NCBI GenBank assembly: GCA_903867885.1
Contig: CAIPTD010000058.1
Coordinates: forward strand, 1-64,000
DNA: 64,000 nt
Reading direction: 5' to 3'
From: an uncultured Ferrovum sp.
Lineage (GTDB): Bacteria > Pseudomonadota > Gammaproteobacteria > Burkholderiales > Ferrovaceae
Below are positions 1-9,211 of this stretch, one piece after another; positions within the stretch are counted from its first letter, which is position 1; each line of letters starts with the position of its first letter. Both the position numbers and the translations under genes were made by a program. Below the pieces are notes generated by a model, which was not told where the DNA came from, did not search any database, and was given only the letters and a program-made list of their open reading frames with translations.

Positions 1-10
1 CAAAAGGTGA

Positions 11-40
11 CGTTCCTTCCGCCGGATACGCGGAAGAACG
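11..40 (+). other. imperfect hairpin upstream of mgtA
   Basis: Bases 11-22 pair with 30-40 (about 11 bp with one bulged C) around a 7-base loop. No T-run follows, so it is not a clear terminator. It lies about 100 bases before the Mg transporter gene and could be part of its leader or an upstream operator. The rest of 1-142 holds no recognisable gene. Confidence 0.4.
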
Positions 41-142
41 ATATAAGTTGCTCTTGCTGTTGTCGATGTATTCGATTCAGCGCCCCATAGCCACTGCTCG
101 GAAATCAGCAACCAAGATATAACCTAGGTGCGGGAGCGTGAT

Positions 143-2863
143 ATGGCTTCAACCCTAAATGCATTGAGCTATCTAATCGACCGCTTGCGTAGCCTTGTTT
201 CTGGCTTAGGACATGCAGGCAAACCCACTATGTCGCGCTCAAATAAATTGCGCGAAATCGCCATGTGTGACCCAGAGATCGCCCTACGCAGAATGGCGTC
301 TTCTCACTCTGGTTTGTTAGATCGAGATGCAATTGAACGCCTTCAGGCTGTGGGTCCCAATACAGTTGCACAAGAGCATAGAGAAACGATTTGGGGCCAG
401 TTAATGCATCACTGCTGGAACCCGCTGAATATTCTTTTGGTCGGTCTTTCTTGCGTTTCTGCGTATCTGGGGGATATCGATGCGGCCACCATTATTGGTT
501 TAATGGTGACCTTATCAGTGATGTTGTCCTTTATTCAAGAATATCGCTCTAATAATGCTGCTGAGCGTTTACGTGCGATGGTCAGCACCACGGCCACGGT
601 ATTACGTAAAGACAAACGCGATGGCGTGCCACCCGAAGTGAATCAAGCTTTTCACATTCAATTGCCCAAAGTTCCTCCTTCTCGTCGGGAGGTTGCGCTG
701 GATCAATTGGTGCCGGGCGACATGGTGGTGCTCTCTGCAGGAGATATGATTCCAGCCGACGTGAGGGTGATCACGGCTAAAGATTTGTTTATCAATCAAT
801 CCTCTTTGACAGGTGAATCAATGCCTGTCGAAAAATTCACTACGCCTGAAAATCCCTCTGAACAAGATCCTCTTCAGTTTGGAAACGTTTGTTTTATGGG
901 GACCAATGTGGTGAGTGGAACGGCAACAGCTTTGGTGATAGAGACCGGCCCCCGCACTTATTTTGGAGCCGTAGCCAGTGCGATGATGGGGCAACGTACG
1001 CTGACTAATTTTGACCGTGGTATCAATCAGTTTACTTGGTTGATGTTGCGTTTTATGGCAGTGATGGTGCCCTTGGTCTTCGTGGTCAATGGACTGACGA
1101 AACACGATTGGATGGAGGCTTTTTTATTTTCTATGGCCGTAGCAGTGGGGCTCACTCCTGAGATGTTACCCATGATTGTTACGGTCAATTTGGGTAAAGG
1201 CGCGCTGGCGATGTCTCGCAAAAAGGTGATTGTAAAGCGCCTCAACTCTATTCAAAACTTTGGCGCGATGGATGTGTTGTGTACTGATAAAACCGGCACC
1301 TTAACGCAAGACAAAATCATTCTGGAAAAACATGTTGACATTTCTGGTGTAGAAAATGAGACCGTGCTGGAATACGCCTATCTCAATTCCTTTTATCAAT
1401 CTGGGTTAAAAAATCTTCTTGATATTGCCGTGCTCGATTTTGTAGACGTGCATGAACGCCTGCGCCCGCATTTAAATTATTCCAAAGTAGATGAAATTCC
1501 TTTTGACTTCCAACGTCGTCGCATGTCGGTGGTGGTGGATGCACCTGATGAACGTCTCTTAATTTGCAAGGGAGCAGTAGAAGAAGTCTTCTCATGCTGC
1601 ACCCAATGTGATGTTGAGGGTGTGGCCACGCCGCTCAGCGAAGAAGATTTAATTAGCCTACAAAGTATTACCCGAGAACTCAATGAAGATGGCTTTAGGG
1701 TCATTGCGATTGCTTATAAAACCGTGAGCGCGGAACAACAAAATTTCTCTGTTCAAGATGAATCAAACCTCAGACTTGTAGGCTATATTGCCTTTCTTGA
1801 TCCCCCCAAAGATAGTGCCCGTGATGCCATTGCGGCCTTAGCAAGGCATGGCGTTTCGGTAAAAATTCTTACGGGTGATAACGATGTCATTACTCGAAAA
1901 GTATGCCGCGAAGTGGGCTTATCCGTTGACCGCATTGTATTGGGTTCTGAAGTCGAAAAAATGGACGAAGCCACCTTGGCCCACACGGCTGAAGAAGTAA
2001 CGGTCTTTGCTAAGCTTTCTCCTGCCCAGAAAGCGCGCGTCATTGGCGCCTTGCATCTTCGTGGTCACGTGGTTGGCTTTCTAGGCGATGGGATCAATGA
2101 TGGGCCTGCCCTGAAAGCGGCTGATGTAGGTATTTCAGTGGATACCGCAGTCGATATCGCAAAAGAATCAGCAGATATCATCTTGCTTGAAAAGAGTTTG
2201 ATGGTATTGGAAGAAGGGGTAATTGAAGGCCGGAAGGTATTCGGTAACATCATTAAATACATCAAGATGGGAGCCAGTTCTAACTTTGGAAATATGTTCA
2301 GCGTAATTGGGGCGAGTGCCTTCCTGCCTTTCTTGCCGATGCAATCGATTCAAGTGCTAACGAATAACTTGATGTATGACTTCTCCCAAACGGCTATTCC
2401 AACCGACAACGTGGATGAAGAATATTTTGCTACCCCGCGTCGTTGGGATATTCAGGCGATTACGCGCTATATGATTTATCTGGGTCCCATTAGCTCGATC
2501 TTTGACTATGCGACCTATGGCTTGATGTGGTTTGTGTTTAAGGCCAATACACCAGAGCAAGCTTCTTTGTTTCAAACGGGTTGGTTTGTAGAGTCATTGT
2601 TGACCCAAACGCTCATTATTCACATTATCCGCACAGGTCGAATACCCTTCGTACAAAGTATGGCAAGCGCCCCTTTGATCTTTACCAGTCTCATCATCTG
2701 CGCGGTTGGGGTGTGGTTGCCTTACTCGCCTTTTGCCCATGCTCTAGGCTTTGTGCCCTTACCGCTAAGCTATTGGCCCGTAGTGGCCGGGATTGTGTTG
2801 TGCTATCTAACGCTCACCCATTTTGTCAAAACCGCCTTCATCCAGCGATTCGGGCTTAACTAA
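143..2863 (+). CDS. mgtA: magnesium-translocating P-type ATPase (MgtA/MgtB type)
   Basis: Inner-membrane P3B ATPase that imports Mg2+ using ATP. The 906-residue product matches MgtA length (about 900). Visible signatures in order are the TGES dephosphorylation loop, the M4 segment VGLTPEMLPMIV typical of the Mg-importing group, the phosphorylation motif DKTGTLT (Asp near residue 382), and the hinge GDGINDGPAL. Hydrophobic segments near residues 100-150 and 300-370 and over the last 200 residues form the channel. The ATG at 143 is preferred because GGGAG lies just upstream; an in-frame GTG at 128 would add five residues. It is convergent with the NlpC/P60 gene, with only 4 bases between stops. 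A leader hairpin upstream may be regulatory, but no Mg-sensing element was recognised. Confidence 0.95.
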   Translation: MASTLNALSYLIDRLRSLVSGLGHAGKPTMSRSNKLREIAMCDPEIALRRMASSHSGLLDRDAIERLQAVGPNTVAQEHRETIWGQLMHHCWNPLNILLVGLSCVSAYLGDIDAATIIGLMVTLSVMLSFIQEYRSNNAAERLRAMVSTTATVLRKDKRDGVPPEVNQAFHIQLPKVPPSRREVALDQLVPGDMVVLSAGDMIPADVRVITAKDLFINQSSLTGESMPVEKFTTPENPSEQDPLQFGNVCFMGTNVVSGTATALVIETGPRTYFGAVASAMMGQRTLTNFDRGINQFTWLMLRFMAVMVPLVFVVNGLTKHDWMEAFLFSMAVAVGLTPEMLPMIVTVNLGKGALAMSRKKVIVKRLNSIQNFGAMDVLCTDKTGTLTQDKIILEKHVDISGVENETVLEYAYLNSFYQSGLKNLLDIAVLDFVDVHERLRPHLNYSKVDEIPFDFQRRRMSVVVDAPDERLLICKGAVEEVFSCCTQCDVEGVATPLSEEDLISLQSITRELNEDGFRVIAIAYKTVSAEQQNFSVQDESNLRLVGYIAFLDPPKDSARDAIAALARHGVSVKILTGDNDVITRKVCREVGLSVDRIVLGSEVEKMDEATLAHTAEEVTVFAKLSPAQKARVIGALHLRGHVVGFLGDGINDGPALKAADVGISVDTAVDIAKESADIILLEKSLMVLEEGVIEGRKVFGNIIKYIKMGASSNFGNMFSVIGASAFLPFLPMQSIQVLTNNLMYDFSQTAIPTDNVDEEYFATPRRWDIQAITRYMIYLGPISSIFDYATYGLMWFVFKANTPEQASLFQTGWFVESLLTQTLIIHIIRTGRIPFVQSMASAPLIFTSLIICAVGVWLPYSPFAHALGFVPLPLSYWPVVAGIVLCYLTLTHFVKTAFIQRFGLN

Positions 2864-2867
2864 TGGA

Positions 2868-3434
2868 TCAGGGAGCGCCGGAGGGGGCAGCGTCGGTATC
2901 GAGGCGCCGAGCGCCATTAAAGCGGCGGCCCCAATACATATCGTTCATGTCATCCACCTGCACACCCTTGCCATGGCTAGGGGCATGAATGAACCGGTTC
3001 TCACCGATGTAAATTCCAACATGAGAAAACTGCCGGCGCACTGTGTTGAAAAATACCAAGTCTCCCGGTTGAAGCTCATTCACAGCGACGGTCTTCCCCT
3101 GCAAACTCATTGAGTAAGCATTGTGAGGAAGCAAAAGACCGACCGCCTGCTTATAAACATGCTGCACAAAGCCACTGCAATCAAAACCGATGCCTGGATC
3201 GTTAGAACCCAAGCGATATTTCACTCCCAAGAGTGATAATGAAGTGGCCAGCAAATCTTGTGTTTTAGCCCCCGCCCATTGCATTAAACCTGGCGCAGCA
3301 AGGTTGATTGGCTGGCTTATATTGGGATCTTGCGCCGCAACATCAGACTGAGGCAAACGGATCGATTCTGATTCCGCTGCGACACAGTTCACTATACTTA
3401 GGGCCAAAAAAAGAGAAAAAATACGTAATTTCAT
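2868..3434 (-). CDS. NlpC/P60 family cell-wall endopeptidase
   Basis: Secreted 188-residue peptidoglycan hydrolase of the NlpC/P60 cysteine peptidase family, which cuts peptide stems of murein. A hydrophobic signal peptide spans residues 1-20; the NC at 16-17 is a poor lipobox, so Sec export is more likely than lipidation. The catalytic Cys lies in FDCSGF (Cys86), the His in FSHVGIY (His138) and the third polar residue in FIHAPS (His150), so the triad is complete. It is transcribed divergently from the helicase gene at 3532. The exact substrate cannot be told from sequence. Confidence 0.9.
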   Translation of the reverse strand: MKLRIFSLFLALSIVNCVAAESESIRLPQSDVAAQDPNISQPINLAAPGLMQWAGAKTQDLLATSLSLLGVKYRLGSNDPGIGFDCSGFVQHVYKQAVGLLLPHNAYSMSLQGKTVAVNELQPGDLVFFNTVRRQFSHVGIYIGENRFIHAPSHGKGVQVDDMNDMYWGRRFNGARRLDTDAAPSGAP

Positions 3435-3531
3435 AGCGCGAGTGTAACTGAGCTCAAAGCGTCTTGCACCCCCCCATCCAGCGAAACGAGATCTGTCTCA
3501 TCTAAAAGCAAAAACACGTATCATCTAGAGT

Positions 3532-5550
3532 ATGGAGAGTATTGACTCAAATCAGCCGCAAGAGTCGGCAAAAAAACCACTGCTAGTGGATTCAGATATT
3601 GACGCGATTTTAGGTGAAGGGGGGGTGTTTTCCAGTCGCCTACAGGATTTTAAAGCGCGCCCTGGCCAACTGGAAATGGCCACTGAAGTACTTGCTGCAA
3701 TGCGTCAACAGCAAGGCCTGATTGTCGAAGCCGGAACCGGTACAGGTAAAACTTATGCGTACTTGGTGCCTGCCTTATTAGCAGGCGGCAAGGTCATCGT
3801 TTCTACCGGAACGAGAACGCTACAAGACCAACTCTTTCATCGAGATTTACCTACGGTAAAAAAATTATTGGCCATCCCAGTCGAGACAGCCTTGCTTAAA
3901 GGTCGAGCCAATTATGTTTGTCATCATCACTTAAAAATTGCCCGATTGGAAGGGCGCTTTGCCAGTCGTGAAGACGCTAAATATCTTAAAGAAATTGAGC
4001 GTTTTGCTGCTACTAGCGCAACAGGTGACCGATCAGAACTCTCAGGGGTTCCTGAGACAGCAGGGGTTTGGGCGCAGGTTGCCTCCACCCGTGAAAACTG
4101 CCTAGGACAGGACTGCGAGTTTCACAGTGAATGTTTTGTTCTTGGAGCACGACGCCGCGCCCAGCAGGCAGATATCGTGGTGGTGAACCACCATCTTTTC
4201 TTTGCAGATGTCATGTTAAAAGATGAAGGTGCTGGGGAATTATTGCCCAATTGCCAGGCTGTCATCTTTGATGAAGCACACCAACTCCCCGAAATCGCTA
4301 GCTTGTTTTTTGGGAATTCTCTGTCTACTGCCCAAATTTTAGATTTGTGCCGAGATACACGCGCTGAAGGACGCACACTGGCTGCTTTTCCGGATGAGGT
4401 CGAAGCTGCCTTAGATCGTCTAGAAAAAGCCAGCCGTGAATTACGCTTGGTTTTTAGAGATCGAGAAGGGCGGCAGGCCTATGAGGGCTTAAGCGACAAA
4501 GAATCATTTAAGGCCGCGCTCACACAGCTTGATGAGGCTCTCGAGGCGTGTTCTAACTGGCTTAAAGAACTTGCAGGGCGCAGTGAAGGAATGGCGCTAT
4601 GTGCAAGCCGCACGGAGGAAATCAGGGCGTATATTGCCCTATGGGACAGCCAGTCACAAGAAGGGTTAAATCATGCCAGCGTGAGGTGGATCGAACTTTT
4701 TCAAACGGCGGTGCATTTAAATGCCACCCCGCTATCCGTCGCCGAGCCCTTCCGCAAGCAACTAGAGCTGCCCAACAAGGCATGGATCTTTACCTCGGCC
4801 ACCTTGTCGGTGGCAGGAGACTTTCAGCATTACCAAACTCAAATGGGCTTGGATGATGTTAAAACTGGGCGATGGGAAAGCCCTTTCGATTATCAAGAAC
4901 AGGCCTTGCTTTATGTTCCTGATGGGCTGCCCGCCCCCAATACGCCCGGCTATACCGAGGCAGTCGTAAAAGTAGGGCTATCGTTGATACTGGCTAGCCA
5001 AGGCCGGGCGTTTTTCTTATTTACAAGCCTAAGAGCGCTCTCAGAAGCCCAAACGCTGCTCAGACAAGCCTTTGATGCGCAAGGGGTGCAATTGCCCTTG
5101 TTGGTGCAAGGACAAGCTTCACGCGGTGAATTGCTCACTCGATTCCGATCCTTAGGTAATGCCGTTTTACTCGGTAGCCAGTCTTTTTGGGAAGGGGTCG
5201 ACGTCAAGGGTGAAGCGCTTTCGCTTGTGATTATCGACAAGTTACCCTTTGCCGCCCCTGACGATCCCGTTCTGGCAGCGCGCATTGCAGAAATTGAGCG
5301 CAGAGGGGGCAATGGCTTTATGGATCATCAACTGCCACTTGCTGTCATCAACCTCAAGCAAGGGGCAGGGCGCCTCATTCGCGATGAAACCGATCAGGGC
5401 GTTCTTACCATCTGTGACCCTCGTCTGATCTCTAAGCCCTACGGTAAAAAAATCTGGCGCAGCCTACCGCCCATGAAGCGCACGCGCGACCAATCCGTGG
5501 CTGAAGCCTTTCTCAAAACGCTGCGGCGACCCAGCGACCCTCCGTTCTGA
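3532..5550 (+). CDS. dinG: DinG/YoaA-type ATP-dependent DNA helicase
   Basis: Superfamily 2 iron-sulfur helicase of the XPD/DinG group, 672 residues, acting on damaged or R-loop DNA. Walker A EAGTGTGKT lies near residue 67, followed by four cysteines (one in NYVCHH, then CLGQDCEFHSEC) that would bind [4Fe-4S], the DEAH box in IFDEAHQ, and C-terminal motifs GSQSFWEGVD and QGAGRLIRDETD. There is no exonuclease domain, and the length is closer to E. coli YoaA (636) than to DinG (716), so YoaA is an equally good name. A hairpin followed by a T-rich stretch at 5559-5589 ends the transcript. Confidence 0.92.
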   Translation: MESIDSNQPQESAKKPLLVDSDIDAILGEGGVFSSRLQDFKARPGQLEMATEVLAAMRQQQGLIVEAGTGTGKTYAYLVPALLAGGKVIVSTGTRTLQDQLFHRDLPTVKKLLAIPVETALLKGRANYVCHHHLKIARLEGRFASREDAKYLKEIERFAATSATGDRSELSGVPETAGVWAQVASTRENCLGQDCEFHSECFVLGARRRAQQADIVVVNHHLFFADVMLKDEGAGELLPNCQAVIFDEAHQLPEIASLFFGNSLSTAQILDLCRDTRAEGRTLAAFPDEVEAALDRLEKASRELRLVFRDREGRQAYEGLSDKESFKAALTQLDEALEACSNWLKELAGRSEGMALCASRTEEIRAYIALWDSQSQEGLNHASVRWIELFQTAVHLNATPLSVAEPFRKQLELPNKAWIFTSATLSVAGDFQHYQTQMGLDDVKTGRWESPFDYQEQALLYVPDGLPAPNTPGYTEAVVKVGLSLILASQGRAFFLFTSLRALSEAQTLLRQAFDAQGVQLPLLVQGQASRGELLTRFRSLGNAVLLGSQSFWEGVDVKGEALSLVIIDKLPFAAPDDPVLAARIAEIERRGGNGFMDHQLPLAVINLKQGAGRLIRDETDQGVLTICDPRLISKPYGKKIWRSLPPMKRTRDQSVAEAFLKTLRRPSDPPF

Positions 5551-5558
5551 CATGCCGT

Positions 5559-5589
5559 AACAGTCTGCTGACTGTTCCATTTATTTTCA
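5559..5589 (+). terminator. intrinsic terminator after the DinG-type gene
   Basis: A perfect 7-bp stem (5559-5565 with 5570-5576), a 4-base loop and a downstream T-rich tract, 8 bases after the helicase stop codon. Confidence 0.7.
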
Positions 5590-5674
5590 AAAAAAAGGTG
5601 ACTGAAGACGTGTATAAATTCTGAGAGTGCATTTACAATTCTTATTGGCAAAATTTCACTTTATTCAGTTGCTC

Positions 5675-6328
5675 ATGCAAAAACCTACTCTATTTTCTAT
5701 TATTTTTATGGCTGTTTTAGCGCTGACGAGTTGCTCAACAACCAAGACCTCTCCGACTTCACCAACCGCCATCAAAGACCAAAAACTCAGCACCTACTTT
5801 ACAGATGAAGGGATCAAGATTACCTATTCCTTGTTTGGAAAGCTGGAGAAGATAGAAGTTTATGGCCAAGCAGATGCTTGGAAAGGTAATTTGGAAGCGC
5901 TTGCTGAAGCCGACGCTTATGCCAAGCTAGTCAAGTTTGTTCACGGTTCACAAGTCAGCACAGAACGCCGCACCAAGATCATCGGAACGGCCATTGAGAA
6001 AGCTGAAGACAATAGCTTGAATAAATACATGACCAATGAAGGGATCATCGATGTTACAGATAAGCAGATTGATCAAGAAGCGGATGACAAAAGTAAAAAC
6101 AGCTCCGGTTCAATCAATAGCGCCAGCAGAGCAGCAAATATCGTGAATACCACATCCGTATCAACTATTACTTCGATCACCGCCCAAGGCCGACTAAGTG
6201 GCATCCGCAAGGTCAAGGACTATAAAGAAAATGATGGGAAATTGTATGTGGCTGTCTATAGCTGGTCAGAGCAAGATCAAGCTGCCTCTGAGTATGTGCG
6301 AAATCGTATGAACGGCCTAAAGAATTGA
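5675..6328 (+). CDS. small lipoprotein, LPP20-like, first of a pair
   Basis: Predicted outer-membrane or periplasmic lipoprotein of 217 residues. The ATG at 5675 is chosen because it places a signal peptide with a good lipobox (LTSC, Cys about residue 20) at the N-terminus; an in-frame GTG at 5627 would add 16 residues before it. The body has an Ala-rich segment (LEALAEADAYAKLVKFVHG) and a C-terminal stretch ending in a YVAVYSWSEQ motif, reminiscent of LPP20-type lipoproteins. Function is unknown. The next gene begins one base after the stop codon and also encodes a lipoprotein, so the two are probably one operon and may form a complex. Confidence 0.65.
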   Translation: MQKPTLFSIIFMAVLALTSCSTTKTSPTSPTAIKDQKLSTYFTDEGIKITYSLFGKLEKIEVYGQADAWKGNLEALAEADAYAKLVKFVHGSQVSTERRTKIIGTAIEKAEDNSLNKYMTNEGIIDVTDKQIDQEADDKSKNSSGSINSASRAANIVNTTSVSTITSITAQGRLSGIRKVKDYKENDGKLYVAVYSWSEQDQAASEYVRNRMNGLKN

Positions 6329-6329
6329 A

Positions 6330-7481
6330 ATGTTGCGTGGTCTTGGGATCAGACTTCCAACATATATTCTGTTTGCTCAACTGCTTGTCCTAATCTCGTG
6401 CGCCACTGGGATTACACCTTCGCATTCAGTCGTTAGCGGGCAATGGATTGAACGGGATTCTAAAAAAGTCTATTACGTTCAACTTGAGTCTGTTGGTAAC
6501 AACACAGATCAAGCTATTCAATCTGCTTTAAAGCAGGCAGTGACTTATGCGGTGGGTGCACTCGTAGTATCAGAGATTGAGGTTAAAAATAGTCAAGTTG
6601 CACGTCAAGAAATCATTCAGTACTCGTCAGGCTTTATCGATGACTATAAGGTCATCAAATCCAGCCAAGACGGAAATCAAACTAAGCTTCTATTGGATGT
6701 GTGGGTGGCAGAAAGCAAGATTGCCAATCGTCTTTTGAACGAAAGCAAGTCAAGCGGAGAAATTGATGGTAGCCGGGCCGCAACCCAACTCAAATCTTTG
6801 GTTCAAGAGATGCAATCGAGTGATCAATTACTTGAAGGCATCGTAAGAGATTTTCCTAAGCGAGCATTTGATATCAAGTTAGGAAAAACAACGATCAATC
6901 GGGTAGGTGGTGGAGCTCAAATTCAAATCCCGGTATCTATTGCATGGAATAACGGTTACATCGATGGCTTGATCGAAGCGCTTGAGAAGACCCGTGATGG
7001 TCGCTATGCAAATTCATATCAGAATCACCCTTGGGGATCCATCATTCAGTACAGGGGACGCTCATCATGGGGGCAATCGATTGCTGCGTATCATGATGCC
7101 AATAAGTTTGAAATACTTAAGAACAGTTTTATTCTTTCAAATCCAATGATCCGGCTTCACATCAAAGGAGAGTTAAGATCTATTTCATTTGATCAGTGCT
7201 ATAGATACGGTCACTTTAGTTCTTATTGGGGCGAGCGAACTGCATTTGGATATATGCCTGATCGGTACGGAAATACCGCTGGTCAGTTTTACTACACAGA
7301 CGGTGACTCGCCCGGTAACAATTCATATTCAGCTGTATTTCATATTCTGGGTGATTTTAAGGATGACTTTACTTTAACTATAAATCTTGAATCTGAATCA
7401 GATATTAATGCTCTTGCAAGCATGAAAACCATCGAGGTTTCAGTTGTGCCTGCAAGAAGTTGTAGCCTCGTAAATCCATAG
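6330..7481 (+). CDS. lipoprotein with FlgT/LPP20-like N-terminal domain
   Basis: 383-residue predicted lipoprotein: hydrophobic leader with lipobox LISC (Cys near residue 24). Residues about 55-135 (SALKQAVTYAVGALVVSE...DDYKVIKS) resemble the N-terminal domain of FlgT and related envelope proteins, where an Ala-rich helix precedes a strand set. The C-terminal 150 residues are rich in Tyr, Ser and Gly and match no family that I recognise. It starts one base after the preceding lipoprotein gene. There is no flagellar gene nearby, so a role in flagella is not supported. Product function unknown. Confidence 0.6.
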   Translation: MLRGLGIRLPTYILFAQLLVLISCATGITPSHSVVSGQWIERDSKKVYYVQLESVGNNTDQAIQSALKQAVTYAVGALVVSEIEVKNSQVARQEIIQYSSGFIDDYKVIKSSQDGNQTKLLLDVWVAESKIANRLLNESKSSGEIDGSRAATQLKSLVQEMQSSDQLLEGIVRDFPKRAFDIKLGKTTINRVGGGAQIQIPVSIAWNNGYIDGLIEALEKTRDGRYANSYQNHPWGSIIQYRGRSSWGQSIAAYHDANKFEILKNSFILSNPMIRLHIKGELRSISFDQCYRYGHFSSYWGERTAFGYMPDRYGNTAGQFYYTDGDSPGNNSYSAVFHILGDFKDDFTLTINLESESDINALASMKTIEVSVVPARSCSLVNP

Positions 7482-7609
7482 TTACAGCCTATAGCTTTAA
7501 AAGATTGAAGTAATCTATTATGAATTAAAAAGAAATGCTAGGTTGGTTCATAAAGGAACGCAGCTGAACACTAGATTAAATAATTCGTCCTTTGATTTTT
7601 GCCATAGTT

Positions 7610-7631
7610 GATATTGAATTTTTCCAATATC
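7610..7631. repeat. 7-bp inverted repeat
   Basis: GATATTG at 7610-7616 pairs with CAATATC at 7625-7631 across 8 bases. It lies just beyond the stop of the PIN remnant and could be a weak terminator for minus-strand transcripts, but a proper T-run is missing. Confidence 0.3.
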
Positions 7632-7641
7632 ATACGATTGT

Positions 7642-7851
7642 TTACGGGGGGCGTAAACGCTGCTCGATCAAGCCGGGTAATGACTCAAAAGTAGGATCTT
7701 TGTGAACAAGTATTGCCTCTAGTTCTAATGCCGATGCCCCAACCCTAGCCTCGGCATGTGATAGCGACTCATGGCTCAAGGCGTATTTCTGATTCGCGGT
7801 CTGGCAAAAATGATTCGCATATCCCTTTCTTGCCAGTTCTGCTAAACGAAT
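7642..7851 (-). pseudogene. 3' remnant of a PIN-domain (VapC-like) toxin gene
   Basis: A minus-strand frame stays open for 69 codons up to a TAA at 7642-7644, but has no ATG and begins right after an in-frame TGA. Its translation reads like the C-terminal half of a PIN nuclease: KYALSHESLSHAEARVGASA, then LELEAILVHKDPTFESLPG, which corresponds to the last PIN helix-strand with the final acidic residue. Whole VapC proteins are about 130 residues, so the N-terminal half with the first catalytic Asp is gone. No antitoxin gene is next to it. Family assignment is from pattern recognition only; a TTG-started mini-protein cannot be excluded. Confidence 0.45.
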
Positions 7852-7864
7852 TCATTGGTTTGGT

Positions 7865-9202
7865 TCAGCCAAGTGCTATAAAGCTGACCTTGGCGACAAG
7901 GCCGCCGCCCTCACGCTCGCTCAATGCGAACTTCGCATGGTGGGATTGCGCCAGGCGGTTCACGATAGCCAGGCCCAGGCCCGCACCTGTGGAGCCGTTA
8001 CGCGAGGGGTCCAGTCGGGTGAAAGGTTGCATCAATCGTGCGATCTGATCTTCAGGTATGCCCGGTCCGCGATCTAAAACGGCTAGCACTACTTGATCAC
8101 CATCACGATAGATCTGCAATTCAATAGGCGTCCCCCCATAGCGCCAAGCATTTTCCAACAGGTTGTTGATGATACGGCGTACTTGGATGGGGTTCATGCG
8201 AATGCGTAAGTCATTCTGAATAGTGCAGATAACTGGGCGATGTTGAACCCGAGCGCCTTCTGCAACTTGATGAGCTAATTCTGATAAGTCATGAGTTTCT
8301 AAATGAACGGGCTCCGGCGCCCGAGCAAAATCCAAGAATTGGCTGATGATACGGTCCATCTCTTCGATGTCTAAGGCCAGTTGCTGCAACTCTGCAGGAT
8401 GATCTACCCCCATCATTTCCACCCCTAAACGAAGACGTGATAAAGGAGTACGCAAGTCGTGAGATATTCCTGCCAAGAGCAAGGTGCGGTCGGTTTCTGC
8501 TTGCTTTAGGTGCCCCGCCATTTTGTTTACCGCCAGGGCAAGGTCGTTGACTTCTTTGAGGCCATTACTAGGCTGGATGGGTATTGGAGTTTGGCCTGCA
8601 GCCAAATTTAAAATTTGTTTTTGTACCGCCGCCAAGGGTTGATTTACACGCTTAACTAAACCCCATGCCAGAAATACAGCCAGTAACACGCTAGATAGAA
8701 TCAGTATGGCGGCGGTATAGGGAAAGTTTCTGTCAAACTGAAACCGCTGCCCCTGAATCCACCAAGCCCCACCCTCTAGAGGCAGGTAAATCCAAGTTTT
8801 CTGGGGGTTCAAATCCTTTTCGATGTAGATCGCTGCTTCAGGAGATATTTCTTTCTTAAGGCGTTCTTCAATCAGCGCGAGGCGGGGCGAAAGTTCTTTT
8901 GAGGCTGAAGGGGGAAGCGTAGCTTCAGAGGCGGGTGTGAGTTTATAGATCGATCTCTTTGCAATATCGTCAGCGTAAATCTTCCGCTCTGCGGGGCTCA
9001 TTAGACGTAATGCTTGATACATTGAGAGCAAATTATTAGAGCCTATTCTCACCAACTGTGATCCAAATTCATCGATCACGTAGCGCTGAAATACCCATTG
9101 AGAAGCGATTTGGGTGCCAATCACGACCAGAACCAAAATTAAAATGGTTTGGCCAAGAAGCGTCTTAGGTGAAAATGATTTGGGTAGTAAATGGATTGGC
9201 AT
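7865..9202 (-). CDS. envZ: EnvZ-type sensor histidine kinase
   Basis: Inner-membrane sensor kinase, 445 residues, partner of the OmpR-type regulator encoded immediately upstream (9 bases between them). Two membrane segments (about 18-37 and 163-183) flank a periplasmic domain. A HAMP linker follows, then the phosphoacceptor motif GISHDLRTPLSRLR (His248), the N-box NNLLENAWRYG (near 346-356) and G-boxes DRGPGIP and GTGAGLGLAIV-like sequence near the end. This is the EnvZ subfamily layout and all catalytic motifs are present. It probably controls envelope or porin genes in response to osmolarity or pH, as in related bacteria. Confidence 0.92.
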   Translation of the reverse strand: MPIHLLPKSFSPKTLLGQTILILVLVVIGTQIASQWVFQRYVIDEFGSQLVRIGSNNLLSMYQALRLMSPAERKIYADDIAKRSIYKLTPASEATLPPSASKELSPRLALIEERLKKEISPEAAIYIEKDLNPQKTWIYLPLEGGAWWIQGQRFQFDRNFPYTAAILILSSVLLAVFLAWGLVKRVNQPLAAVQKQILNLAAGQTPIPIQPSNGLKEVNDLALAVNKMAGHLKQAETDRTLLLAGISHDLRTPLSRLRLGVEMMGVDHPAELQQLALDIEEMDRIISQFLDFARAPEPVHLETHDLSELAHQVAEGARVQHRPVICTIQNDLRIRMNPIQVRRIINNLLENAWRYGGTPIELQIYRDGDQVVLAVLDRGPGIPEDQIARLMQPFTRLDPSRNGSTGAGLGLAIVNRLAQSHHAKFALSEREGGGLVAKVSFIALG

Positions 9203-9211
9203 AAGCGCAAT

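Larger units (their letters stand above)
7482..7864. other. 383-base gap without an intact gene
   Basis: AT-rich stretch between the second lipoprotein gene and the 3' end of envZ. It holds an inverted repeat at 7610-7631 and, on the minus strand at 7642-7851, a coding-like remnant of a PIN-domain gene. No intact ORF with a start and a ribosome binding site was found. Confidence 0.6.

Noticed and set aside
1-142. tail of a gene entering the window from the left
   Set aside because: No frame continues with recognisable coding sequence up to a stop; the stretch was left as a leader region.
4950-5312. long open frame antisense to the DinG-type gene
   Set aside because: It has no family resemblance and lies wholly within a well-supported gene; high-coding regions produce such frames.
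7482-7641. possible small RNA gene in the gap after the lipoprotein pair
   Set aside because: Only a weak 7-bp repeat was seen; no promoter or terminator supports a transcript.
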